Source of the DNA: Cycas panzhihuaensis
Lineage: Eukaryota; Cycadophyta
Reading direction: 5' to 3'
Assembly: GCA_023213395.1 (NCBI GenBank)
Contig: CM041465.1
Span: 63,061,741 to 63,125,740 of the forward strand
DNA: 64,000 nt
Each line of letters starts with the position of its first letter. Position 1 is the first letter of the stretch. The position numbers and the translations under genes were made by a program. The notes beneath the pieces were generated by a model. That model searched no databases. It saw only the letters and a list, made by a program, of their open reading frames with translations, and had not been told where the DNA came from. This document shows positions 21,346-31,623 of the stretch, piece by piece.

Positions 21346-22140
21346 CCCTTTCTACTCCCAAGTAGGGTAGTAATACCTCTCTCTTACTCTGAAATGAGCC
21401 TAAACTATCACTCTAAGCACATTATTATTTCTCCTAGCCATAAGTATGATGATGATTTAGAGTATCTCTTCATCCTTTTGACTTCATTACTTGCATTACA
21501 TCTCTTGTTTCCTTCTCAAGGAGACTGTCATTTCTAGTTGGGTAAGTAAAGATCCTTTGCTTCTAAGCATGGAGTCACTTCCCAACTAGGGCCTTTATTA
21601 ACTTGGGTATATATACCCCCTACTTGCTTCCTTTGCATATCTATTACGCTCCACCTGATAGACATGTGTAGCATCCCCTCCTAGTCTTACATTATTTATC
21701 CATCAATGATATGCATGGTAACCACGTGTGCCTACTACAAGTGTGGCATCACATGAAAGGAAGCACAAATATCATCTGCATATGATCTAATAATAAAAAC
21801 CATACATAGTAATCAACTATAACTATTTGAATGCATGACCCCTTGTGCACCCATATCCATATGTATATGCTCATATCTCTATGCATTATATAAACAAATA
21901 AACTACTCAACAAAGTAATAACATCACAAATCTATCATAACATCATCATCATGTATCAAATGGGGTACAAATTGGCCCCCATCTATATATGTACAAAGTC
22001 ATATGGCACAATAGAATCATATGGTGCATCATCTAGACAATATGCTTTAAGAAGCCAGAATCCTTGCAGGGAGGAGTAAAATAATATGCCTACATGTGGT
22101 AAAAACTCCCTGGAGGTTTAAGCCTTTCCTATCCAAAATC
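21346..22140 (+). other. E3 spacer after integrase
   Basis: Non-coding. Same order of words as in E2 (12358-13130), including the conserved purine block at about 22057-22083. I see no gene in it. Confidence 0.55.
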
Positions 22141-23346
22141 CACAGTGTATAGTGTCCTCGACACCATGCTCTCAAGGGGTATCATCCCCTCGTCTATAAG
22201 ATCTCTTGCTTGGGGAGAACATGCCTCCTAGGATCTTATGACATTGTTGCAAGATCCCTGCCTCATTGTCCTTGTCTTGATGCCTCCTCTCGGACATCGT
22301 CATGGTTTGCATCCTATTGTCTAACAACCTAGTGGTGATTTTCTCCACTAGCTGATTATATCTAGCCTATATATGATCTCTCTCTCCTTCAGCTCTGTAG
22401 AGTCTCTCCTATAACATGATGATCTAGATCTTGCTCTATGCATCCCTGCCTCCTCCTTCTCCCTCGGCCTCCAATCCCTATACCTAGCCACAGGGTGTCC
22501 CTCTTAGCCACCAACTAGTCTCTCTATATTGTAGCTTATCCAGGGTGCTCTGTAGCTAGCCAACCCTCACATAGAGCCCCTTGGACTCTGCCACCCATAT
22601 ATCCCTAGCTTGAGTCAATGGGGTAAACACTGCTATGTGTTCCCTTGCTAATTTGGACTCCTTGCTAGGTAGGATGGCAGGCTGTCCCTCCATGTAGACT
22701 TTGGGAAATAACTCATGTACTATCACATCCAATAGCCTCACCATCTCTATTCCCCCTACCAAACCATGTATACTAAATAAAACCATCTAGGGAAGTAATA
22801 AGTAATCAAAAGGATGTTGAGTCGGGTAGAATATGATATCCTAGGATGACTAGCTCCTTCGCCTGGATGATCACCACCTCTACTATAGCTCTCCCTTCTA
22901 TTGCCTCTATCTCCTTGACCTTCAGCACTACCTCACCTTCCACCTAGGCTGCCAGGGTATCTCCTCCGTCTAATCCCTTCTCTCCTAATATCTCTCTATC
23001 TGTGGTAGCTATTGCTGCCTCTGCCTCTGCCACCATAGCTACCACTTTAGTTGGGGCTCTACCTGTAGCTCCCCCTCTTCTTGTTGGTCCTATTGGTGGC
23101 CTATTTCTTCTAACTGGCACTAATGGACCTGCCTTCTCTCATGTAGGTCCTAATGGTCCTGCTCCACCCTCTCCATCTCCTCCATTGTCATCACTACCTT
23201 CATCGGGCTCATCTCTTAGATCTCTGCCCTCATCATCACTCTCCTAGTGGATCGATCGATATGGATCCATTGTAGAGTTGGTCAGGGTTAGGAGATCCAA
23301 TGATGTTATCCCCATCAATTACAGTATATGGACCTAGTCCGCGATA
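22141..23346 (-). pseudogene. E3 opposite-strand PMD ORF, C-terminal part (left of E4)
   Basis: Matches E2 13131-14360. The frame at 22786-22556 (EMVRLLDVIVHELFPKVYMEG ... DIWVAESKGL) and an acidic/Gly-Ser-rich stretch on the minus strand at about 23240-23100 are recognisable. The ORF is cut at 23347 by E4; its N-terminal part resumes at 34135. Confidence 0.6.
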
Positions 23347-23351
23347 CCTAT
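23347..23351. repeat. Target site duplication of E4, left copy (CCTAT)
   Basis: CCTAT directly before the TG of the left LTR; the same five bases follow the CA of the right LTR at 34130-34134. Removing E4 and one copy gives gatacctatgaatctc, which corresponds to gatacctttgaatctc in E2. Five bp is the usual size for Ty3/Gypsy. Confidence 0.85.
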
Positions 23352-25851
23352 TGGACGCGCTGCTACGGGATAACCTTTGGTGATAGGCGCGGGGAGAGAT
23401 GGTGGCCAAGCGGTAGGAAGTGGAACCTCTGAGGCAAGCAACTACCGCGAGGCGCCCGTCTTGTGGGAGGCTTGAGTTCGGGATCTGCAATGGAGTATGG
23501 CTACTCTTGGGTGACCCTTCCAGCCTTGAGCGAAGGGGCGAAGATCGTGGGGCAGACGGGTTGACACAGGAGTAGGCCCCTCCACCCTTGGGTGGCGGAA
23601 GGAGAGAACCACGACAAGGATGGGCCAAGAACAATCTATGCAATCTAGCAGGGTATCTGACGATCACGGGAAGCAAAGGCGCTCGTGCGGTCGAGAAGAG
23701 GAGGAAGGGTAAGGGGAAGAAGACTCCTACAACCTTTCCTACGAATAACAAAAGTACATGCAACAAGGCAAACAAATCGCAAACCTATACAAAAGGCAAT
23801 TTTCCCTTTTAATCTTTCGATGTTCTAATTACTAGGAAAAGAATAAAGAAGGAAAAAGACCGAAGTGCGAAGGGGAACAAAGCGTGCACAGGCGAAGGCG
23901 TGAGAGATGGCGTAGCCTTGGGAAGAGCACCCAACCACTCCGCGACGTCTGGGATGTGAAATGTGGCGGCAAGCGAAAGGGGCTTCCTTACCTTCCCGGG
24001 AAAAGCAAATGCGTCTAGGAAGGAAGAAAGCTAACTAGCAAATGAGATAGCATAAAATATGACACATACAAGGGCGCTTCTGGGTGGAAGGGGCAGCAGG
24101 CAGCGTTCTCCGCGTCCAGAGTACACTGTAAGCAACAAAGGTCTCCCTCTCTGGGGAGACACCTATATGCAACACAAAGATCTAGCAATATATGTCTAAC
24201 AACATAAGCGAGAGTCTAAATGTACATGCATCGGTGTTAGTCAATAAGGAAAATACCAAGAAGAGCAGTCAAATGAAAGGAAACAACAAGGTAAGCCTCG
24301 GGTGGCCTCACAGCGCAAATGGTGCCCAAACCTCTCCCCGAGAGCCACGGGGCGTGAGGAGAAAGTCAAGACTCAAGGTGGAAGCAGTGCAGAAGGGGCA
24401 AGAAAGACCCAAAGACACCCACGGGGCCAAGGATGCTACGGGAGCAAGCCGGATAGCAAGGGAGCAAAGGTGGAGGCGAGAACCGCGGTTGGGGCCTATG
24501 GATGGCACCCAAACAGAATAAAGGGTCCCAAATCAGTGACGCAACTTGTGGCAGTTGGTTTGGGCAACAAAGGAGCCTTGAACCCTTGTTTGCAAGCCAA
24601 AAGTAGCAGGCGAGAGGGAGGCTTTGGAGGGCTTTGAGCGCTTGGGAGGCGTGGAAGGTGGTGCGGAATCCACCCGGCTCTGTCCAAAGCCTATGCAACC
24701 CCTCAGCCTGGCCTTGGGCCAATGACGACAAGCGAGAGAGGGAGGAGAGTGCAGTCCTCGAGGGAGGAAAACCAACTCTCAAGCAACAAATGAGAACAAA
24801 TAATTTGAAGTGTAAATATCACCAAAACAAATACAAAGTGAAGAGTACACGGAAAGGGAGGCAAAGATTTGCCCGGCCAAAAGGCAATGAAGAATTTGGA
24901 ACAAAGCGAATCTGGAATAAGCGGGCGGGGGCCTGCTATGGAGGTGGAGCAGGAAACACACGCAAGCGGGAGCTCGTGGTACAGGTGAAAGCAGTGGAAA
25001 GCTTCAAGGAGCCCTCTCCAGGCGTTCGGTGAGAGAATGTCTCGGTAAGCCAAAGGAGGAGGCTGACGTATGAAGAGTCTTGAGTCGATTCTGACAAGCA
25101 GCAATGAGAAGAAGCGAGCGGAGAGTGTTCCTCTTGAGAGTAAATCCAAAAGTGAGCCAAAAGATCTCCAAAAAGAGCCAAAAGATGTTTAAGTACTAAA
25201 GCAAAACCCTAAAGAAATGCCTTGAATAGGGCACGGTGGGAGGAGAAAAGGCGCGAACCACGTGGCAGTTTCGCAATAAATGCGAAATTGCCACGGCGGA
25301 TTTTAAAAAAAACAAGCAGAGACAGTCGTACCGCGGAAACTTTAGCGATCTGCGAATATTCAGTGATACCGCGAAAATTCCGTGATCTGCAAGATGCGAA
25401 GATGCTGGCCGGTATGCACCGGAGACACAAATGGGGCCCTGGCCGGTCGGTCAGTGAGGGCAAGCGGCGAAAAAGGCTAAGGACAACTAAAACACCCACA
25501 GGAAGCGAGACAAGCAAGCAGGCCTGCAGGCGCGAAATAGGCCCCAAATGAGGTGGCAAGCTAACAGCGGCGATGAGACATCACACGGGTGGAGGTGGCG
25601 CAAACCCGGTGGATCCGAGGAGAGAGGAGGCGGATGCGGGAAGTAACCACGGTCACCAAGGTGCCACACTCGCTAAGTGTGCCCTACTATAGTCGTCATA
25701 GGCTAAACATAGGTGTGGACGGCGGCCGGGCCGCCCACAAAGTCATCGCATGCAAATATGTGGCGGACAATCGGTACATAAAAGTGATGATAATGCTAGA
25801 GACATACACACTTACGAGTCGGTGATTAGTATCCATTCCGGGCCGGAAACA
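23352..25851 (-). repeat. E4 left LTR (3' LTR of the element), 2500 bp
   Basis: Starts TGGACGCGCTGCTACGGG and ends GGCCGGAAACA. Aligns along its whole length with 31624-34129. Differences are mostly 1-4 base indels. Open frames inside the LTR (up to about 150 codons) are not conserved between the copies and are not genes. Confidence 0.9.
24141..24160 (-). promoter_or_regulatory. Stem-loop in the E4 LTR near the predicted RNA start
   Basis: GTCTCCC, loop TCTCTG, GGGAGAC: a 7-bp perfect stem. Present in all four E4 LTR copies (also about 32407-32428, 52510-52530 and 60797-60818), although loop length varies. On the minus strand it follows a TATA-like stretch (catatatt and gcatatagg). Position matches the E1 stem-loop at 9890. 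Confidence 0.45.
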
Positions 25852-26239
25852 CGCCTTATGGCGGTGAGCCTCGCCCGCTCGGGCGATCACGATGGCGAAT
25901 CTTGGCAACCTGTTGTCGATTAGCACATGTGTATATAGATATATCAATCAAGATCGGATCGGTAGGCAAGGGTCTTGGCGAGTGTCGTGGCGGGCAGCGT
26001 GGATCTGGCGGTGGAGACAACATAGGGCTGCTATGAGCCACACAGAAGCCGTGGGAGAAAGAGGCAGGCGGGGGATGCCCCACCACAATGAATGCAAAGG
26101 GCATGCGAGACCACGTGGGGAACAAATGGTGGGTACCATGGTTTTACCTCGTTAGCAACCCGATTTGGAGGTGCGGCGGATCATGGCCAGGCGACCAGCA
26201 CGAGGCTTGGGCGGCGGAAGGCAGCAAGACTCGGGGGAC

Positions 26240-26633
26240 GGTCGTGAGGCGAGGCAGTGGCTCGAGGATGAGGCGAACAAGGCTATGCCTCGGCGTTGAG
26301 CAGGGATATCTTTGGATATCAACGAGAAGAAAGCGGGCCGGGGAGGGATCTGGCGGCGAAGCAAGAGTCCTCAGTGAGGGGCATCGCACGGTGACACAGG
26401 TGAGATGAGACACCACAACTTGAGAGTCGCGGAGCAAAACAATGGGTCCGTGATGGAAGCGAAGGGCATCGGTAAGGGCTTGATGGCGGTGTATACTCGG
26501 CTTCATTGTTGGTAGCCTCGGGAGGAAGATCCCAGGCGGAGGAGATCATAACCCGGAAGAGACACGGAGAATCCACCTTGTTGAAGGTCGGGGTTCTGCG
26601 ACCTTAGCCATCGGTAAAGATGTGAGCAGACAT
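26240..26633 (-). pseudogene. E4 archaeal-type RNase H, frameshifted
   Basis: Minus strand from ATG at 26633: SAHIFTDG, then LPPEATNNEAEYT (Glu intact), LTDALRFHHGPIVLLRDSQVVVSHL (second Asp intact, another frame), and the end of the domain near 26290-26250. The SRGNPGP stretch is damaged. The equivalent of the fourth acid (EAD) is destroyed here by a 2-base difference, but reads EADSLVRL in the second contig at about 54650. Loss in this version may therefore be an assembly error. Confidence 0.7.
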
Positions 26634-27321
26634 AGGTGACACAAAATCCAAGCGGATGATCGGTGATGAAGGCAACACTTAGAAAGCAGACAGCGGTGGC
26701 CGTCGAGGTAGGAGGACCTAGCAATGAGGCGCCCGAGGCGAGCCACAGCGGATGAACATGGATGGATAGTTTGGCGGAGGAAAGCCACGGGCCTCGAGGT
26801 CATATATAGGACCATATGATTGTACCCCCCTGCGAGGACAAGCTTCCAGGATGTATGATGACATGACTTTGATATGTATATATGCATGGGGTGAGTGTTA
26901 TGTTGTGTAGTAGGTGATTCATGTTATGAACATTTTATTGTATGATGCACACGTTTCCTTCCATGTATAACCACACACCTAACGAGGGCACACACACACC
27001 AGTGGCGGGGCGACATGGAGGTGTGAGGTTAGGAAGCAGGCGGCATACATGTGCGAGGAGGCATAGCAGGATATGCGAAGAAGCGCGAGACGGGAAGAGG
27101 GGCAACAATGCCCCAAGCGTCCTCCGGTTGGGAGGTGCCCAGCGAGAGGACCAAGGTTCAGGAGGATACGGGAGCAGGTTCCGCGGACGGAACCAGAGCG
27201 ACAAAGCGGGGTCCATCTTAAATAGCCATTCTACCCGCGGCCGGGAAGAATGGGGACAACCTAAGATGGTAGTTTAGGCTCGTTTCGGAGCAGGGCGAGG
27301 GGATCGCCGAAGGGTCAAGCG
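26634..27321 (-). other. E4 spacer with PMD-region deletion junction
   Basis: Counterpart of E1 3528-4290 joined directly to about 7240-7395. The conserved purine block (gcaggggggtaca on the minus strand, about 26820-26832) is present. Just after it (minus direction, near 26795) the sequence passes straight into the region leading to aRNH, so the PMD ORF and its promoter (about 2.9 kb in E1) are missing. Confidence 0.7.
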
Positions 27322-28330
27322 TAAAACTTCTTAAGGAACATCCATTAACGGCTTTCTCAAATTCGAGCCCCTCCAGGGTGGCTATCCTATAGGCACCATT
27401 ATCGAGAGATTCGATAATGACAAAAGGACCGACCCATTTGGGTCTGAACTTAGTTAAGCGATCATGGAGATATTCGAGCTCGGCGTCGAAGCTTTTCTAC
27501 CTCCATCTTGGCGGTGGCGGCTTGGTGAAGGGGCCTTCTTACGGCGCCACGGGGCCAGGCGCGGGGAAGAATGGTGAGTTATGAGTGACAATCGGTCGAT
27601 TCCCTTCATGTCGACATAATCCCACGCGAAAATGTCTCGAAATTCACAGAGCAGAGGGAATATTCCCTAATCTCATCGGAGAGCATTAGCCCCAACCCTA
27701 ATGACCTTGCGGGGCCAAGACTACGTCTTGAATTCCCCCATGCACATGGCATTGCCCTCTTCAAAGTGAAGAGGCGAGATCAATGGGAGGAGGAGGAATA
27801 GGAGAGGGATCGGATCGGCGTGGATCCGATCGCGAGGATCTTCCGTGGCCAAGGGTGGTGACGAGCGATTAGGTGCGAGGCCTTGGTGCTCCGGCGAGGC
27901 TTCATCATCCTCGAAATAGTCCACTCCATGGATGACCCTATTTGAGTAGAAGAAGCTAGAAGGGACGAGAACAGCAGGCCAGGGTGATCATCGGATCGCT
28001 CAACTCCTTCATGGTCAGAAGGAAAACCGGAAAAGAGGCTCCTCGAGAGGAGGCGAAGGCAATTCCTCAAAACCATCACTGCGGAGGTAATGAAAAGAAG
28101 AAGCGGCGGCGGGCGGGTCGGCCTGGCGATGGTGTGTGACACACGCGCGAGGCTAGTCTCACCAGAGAGGTTCAAGCGAGGGTCTAGGCGAGGCAGTGCG
28201 GCTATTGGCGCGAAGGAAAGAAATGGGGTGGAGACAACCCTCGTCTCGTCAGCGATTCATCATCATTGAGCAAGTAAGGTACCCATAACTCCAGAAGCGC
28301 GATAGGGGCAAAGCGTCTTGAGACTAGGAA
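27322..28330 (-). pseudogene. pol: E4 fusion of protease-RT linker/pre-RT with the integrase tail
   Basis: Minus strand: linker (MDYFEDDEA at 27924 onward), then a lead-in to RT (REFRDIFA, DMKGID, about 27640-27590), then a KMEVE-like stretch at about 27518-27500. It is followed at once by ELEYLHDRLTKFRPKWVGPF and IESLDNGAYRIATLEG (27480-27330), the GPF/Y end of integrase. In E1 these two points are about 2.35 kb apart (about 1020 and 3365). RT catalytic motifs, gRNH and the D,D35E core are therefore absent. Confidence 0.82.
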
Positions 28331-28419
28331 GGGAAGATGTGGGATCTTCTTACGTGGATTGGGTATACCAATTGAACAATGGCGTGAGTGGGTGAACCTT
28401 GGTTTCTTAGAATTGGCAT

Positions 28420-28775
28420 AACGAGTTTGTTTGGAAAAAGGCGTTCACGGGGAACCACTCTCATTAAATCCGTCATGGGCCAATTTAAGCCCATCCCCAA
28501 TTGAACACACGGCTCCCATTTGGTCGAGCCATGGGCGACCCAGAAGGCGGTTGTAATCAACGTCATCGTCGATGACTACAACATCGGCAAGGGCGATTTT
28601 GCCCCCAAGGGTGGCGGAATCGCGGTCAGAGAGGGTCTTCTCGCTCTAGTCATACCCTTGGCATCGCCCGAGGCAGGTTCAAGGCGGAGATACCAAGCTC
28701 TTGCATAACACGCAGGGCATGGCATTAACCGAAGAGCCGTTGTCGACAACGATTCTTGAGGGTACAATCAGGCGT
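28420..28775 (-). pseudogene. pol: E4 aspartic protease
   Basis: Minus strand: RIVVDNGSSVNAMPC near 28760-28715 shows an intact D-N-G-S-S active site. The flap and C-terminal part (counterpart of E3 LDLDVDNNLLLGYS) are recognisable in broken frames down to about 28450. The role would be cleavage of gag, the only polyprotein left to this element. Confidence 0.7.
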
Positions 28776-28899
28776 ATCGATCGTGATGGTGAATGGGAAG
28801 TTCCAGCGTTCCGTTCACCGTGGAAGAAGATCCTTAGGATCGAAGGAAATAGTGGGTCGCCACCTTGGGCGGCGCCCAGCGTGGGCAGGCACATCTCCG

Positions 28900-31342
28900 A
28901 TCTAAAGCTTCCGGAGGAGGGCGTTGCTCGGGACAACTCCTCGAGCGTCCACCGAGGACATTCCTGCAGCGACCGTATGGAGCTCGTCCACGGCGGAGAA
29001 GGGTTTACCCTTCCCAGTGGGTTGGGTAAGTGTCCTTCGAAAGTCGTAACGACGGGCGCCGGGAATAGCGTTGGGGAAAGAGGATTTCGGGAGGAAGGGT
29101 CTCGGAAGGGATCGGAAGGAGCGGAAGAGCCGTGACTCCATGCTTCCTTAGCGGTTTGAGATCGCGTAGGCGAAAGTCGGGTTGCTTCAAGCAATTGAAT
29201 CACCTTCTTCCCCTATTAGGAATTCGTGAAGGCGGCAGATGCAGTGACTGGGAGAGCGAGAAGAGGAAGAAGAGTTCAGGCGCCCTTCCCTTTGTCGCGG
29301 GAAGAGGCGGGGATCGGTGATCTTCCTCGATTCACGGTTGTTCTTGGTTTGGGGTTGCGATCACGTTCCCCATGTTTAGGAGCGGATCCTTGTGAGCAGT
29401 TGGTCTAGATTAGGCCTTGAGGCGTTTGGGAGAGGAATCGGCGTCGAGGGGCATCCTTTGGATCTTGGGCCTAGCGTGAATCGTCATGGAAGCAATCCCC
29501 ATGAATGGAACACCACTTCTTCTCAAGCGGAGGGTCGGACCTTCTCGCTTGGGAGGGTGGCGTTCCATTCACAGGAAGAGGAGCTTGGGTAGTTTGTTGG
29601 ACTTGTTTGTTTGAAGTAGGAGGCGAAGGACCTTGAAGCTTGAGCTCCTTCATCGTGCCTTTCGAGCAGGCGTATAGGTGAGTGAGGGGATCTAAGGTCC
29701 TCTCGGTGGGATGAGAGGAAGGCCGCGTCGGTGAGAAGGTTTAGCGTCTTTGGTAAGGGTGGTGCCTCACGGCGTTGTGAGGGCTTAAGAGGTTTCTTGA
29801 GACCGACTTGGATCTCAATAGCCTCCAACGCCAAGCACTTGGCGATCAGCGGAATCTGCGTGGTCGCCCCATCTTGAGGACTTCCACGTGGACTTGGGAC
29901 GAAGTGCATTGACAAAGCAGTCACTTGACTCCTCGGGCAAAGTCGCCTTGGTAGAGTGAAGCGGATCGTGGAATCGCCGCACAAAGTCACGATTCATCTC
30001 ATCGTGACCTTGTTTGGCGAGAGAAGGGATTTCATCCGCTCTCGAATGGGCGAGCTACATCAAAATAATTGATGAACTCGTCCACCAATTCTTTGGAATG
30101 AATAGGTGAGTGGGCGGGAGGCGATAAAACCATTTAAGGCGTCACCTGCGAGGATCGAGAAAGAGTTTCATCAAAATATGGTCGTAAGCCCGATGTCGAT
30201 GCATGCCATAGAAACTACGGACATGCTCATGGGTCTTCTTGACGAAGTCCCATCGAATCTAGGAACTTGAGGAGGATGAGGCGGCAAGTTGGTTATAGCG
30301 CCTCAGCAGGAGAGGGTTGACCTAAAGTCCACGAAGGGGCGCCCTTGCACAGGCAAGTAGGATCAGCGAGCGTCGAAGTAGGTGGGCGTGCGAGGCGGAT
30401 GGGGTAGGACACCCATCCCTCCTTGAGAACCACCCTTGGCGACAAGAGGTGTGGAAAAGGCGCCTTGGAAGGAGTCGATTCCCTTGCGAAGGCACAGCGG
30501 ATGGAGCGCATTGGATGGCGGACAAGAGGATGCGGGCAAGGTTACGCCCATCGTGCCACCGTGGGTGGGCCCATTCCGTATGGGTGTGGCGGATCCACCC
30601 ATAAGCAGGAAGGCGGCTTCCCTACCACGCCCCCAAGGTTGAGAAGTATACCACAGGGGGCGTGAAAGAAGCACCAGCCTGGGTTGGAGGATGCGTGGGA
30701 GCAGATCCCACATTGGCGGTGGAAGGCTAGCAGGCGGTAGGCCTCTTAGGAGGCGGCATGTGCGGATTAGGGGCGGCACATTAGTTGGATCGGGAATGGG
30801 TATGCTAACCCCGGTTGAGGGCAGACACAGTGAGAAGGCCACTAAGGCATTAGGGCCTTGATAAGGGATGGAAGGTGCCACACGTGCCCCAACTGCGAGG
30901 AAGCAGATGGGCGTGCAGCGTGAGGCACGAAAGGGTTTGTTGTCACGGGAAAGGCGGACGGCGATGAGCGTGAGGGAAGGCGAGAGAGGAAGAGGCTCCC
31001 TGCGCGGGACACCCTCAAGCCATTCGGGATGTGGTTGAGAGCATCTTGCTTGCAGCGGCATCCGTCGAAACCTCGAAACACGTCAGCAGGAGGTCCCCAC
31101 ATACCCATAAGAGGTGATCGGGACCTCGAGCAAGGCATGTCCATCTGAAGGTTCCTCATAAAAATCGCCCCTTTGCGTGTGATCCTCGGGAGGAGCGGAT
31201 CCCTCTGGCGTCGGTAGAAGGATGGGAGCACAAGAAAGGTGTTGATCGATCGGGTAGTAAAGGAGTCGTCACCCTCTTGGGTGGACTCGGGAATAATGAG
31301 AAGGAAGAGCTTGGGTTTCCATAGCAAGGCGTGGTAGGTCAA
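28900..31342 (-). pseudogene. gag: E4 gag, frames broken
   Basis: Begins around 31342 (MTYHALLWKPKLFLL). A Pro-rich N-terminal part follows (about 31060-30363), then the gag core near 30300-29800: LVDEFINYFDVARPFESG-like text and MNRDFVRRFHDPLHSTKATL at 29997. At about 29525-29480 the segment EKKWCSIHGDCFHDDSR gives C, H, H of a C-x2-H-x4-H-x4-C finger; the last Cys is not readable here. About half of the frame changes are not at the same places in the second contig. Confidence 0.72.
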
Positions 31343-31591
31343 TCGGAAGAGTACCCTTCCATAGTCGGATCGGGATCAAGCGAGGCGAAAAATTTGTACT
31401 CGGGGTCTTCTAACAAAGGGGTAGGCGCATGACAGCCGGGAGAAGCAGGCGCATGCAAGGTCGGCCAAGCGATGTCGAGAAAAAGAAAGGAATGGTATAA
31501 CCAGCGTTGGGGGCGCCAGCGTGGAGGTCAAAACGGTATAGAAAGGATCACACGGGGTAAGCGAAACCAGCAGAAGAAGGCGAGACTAGCT

Positions 31592-31609
31592 CCCTTCTTG
31601 GCGGTCCCA
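31592..31609 (-). other. Candidate primer binding site of E4
   Basis: Minus strand TGGGACCGCCAAGAAGGG, 14 bases inside the end of the 5' LTR. The overall shape (TGG..CCG then a purine-rich stretch) resembles Tat primer sites, but the spacing is long and I cannot name the tRNA. The same bases and spacing occur in the second contig (59977-59994). Confidence 0.3.
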
Positions 31610-31623
31610 GTATAGTCGCCCGA

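Noticed and set aside
24302-25149. Several overlapping open frames of 100-150 codons on both strands in the E4 LTR (also near 32640, 52744, 53158, 60961)
   Set aside because: They lie inside LTRs, the frames are not kept between the four LTR copies, and no domain is recognisable.
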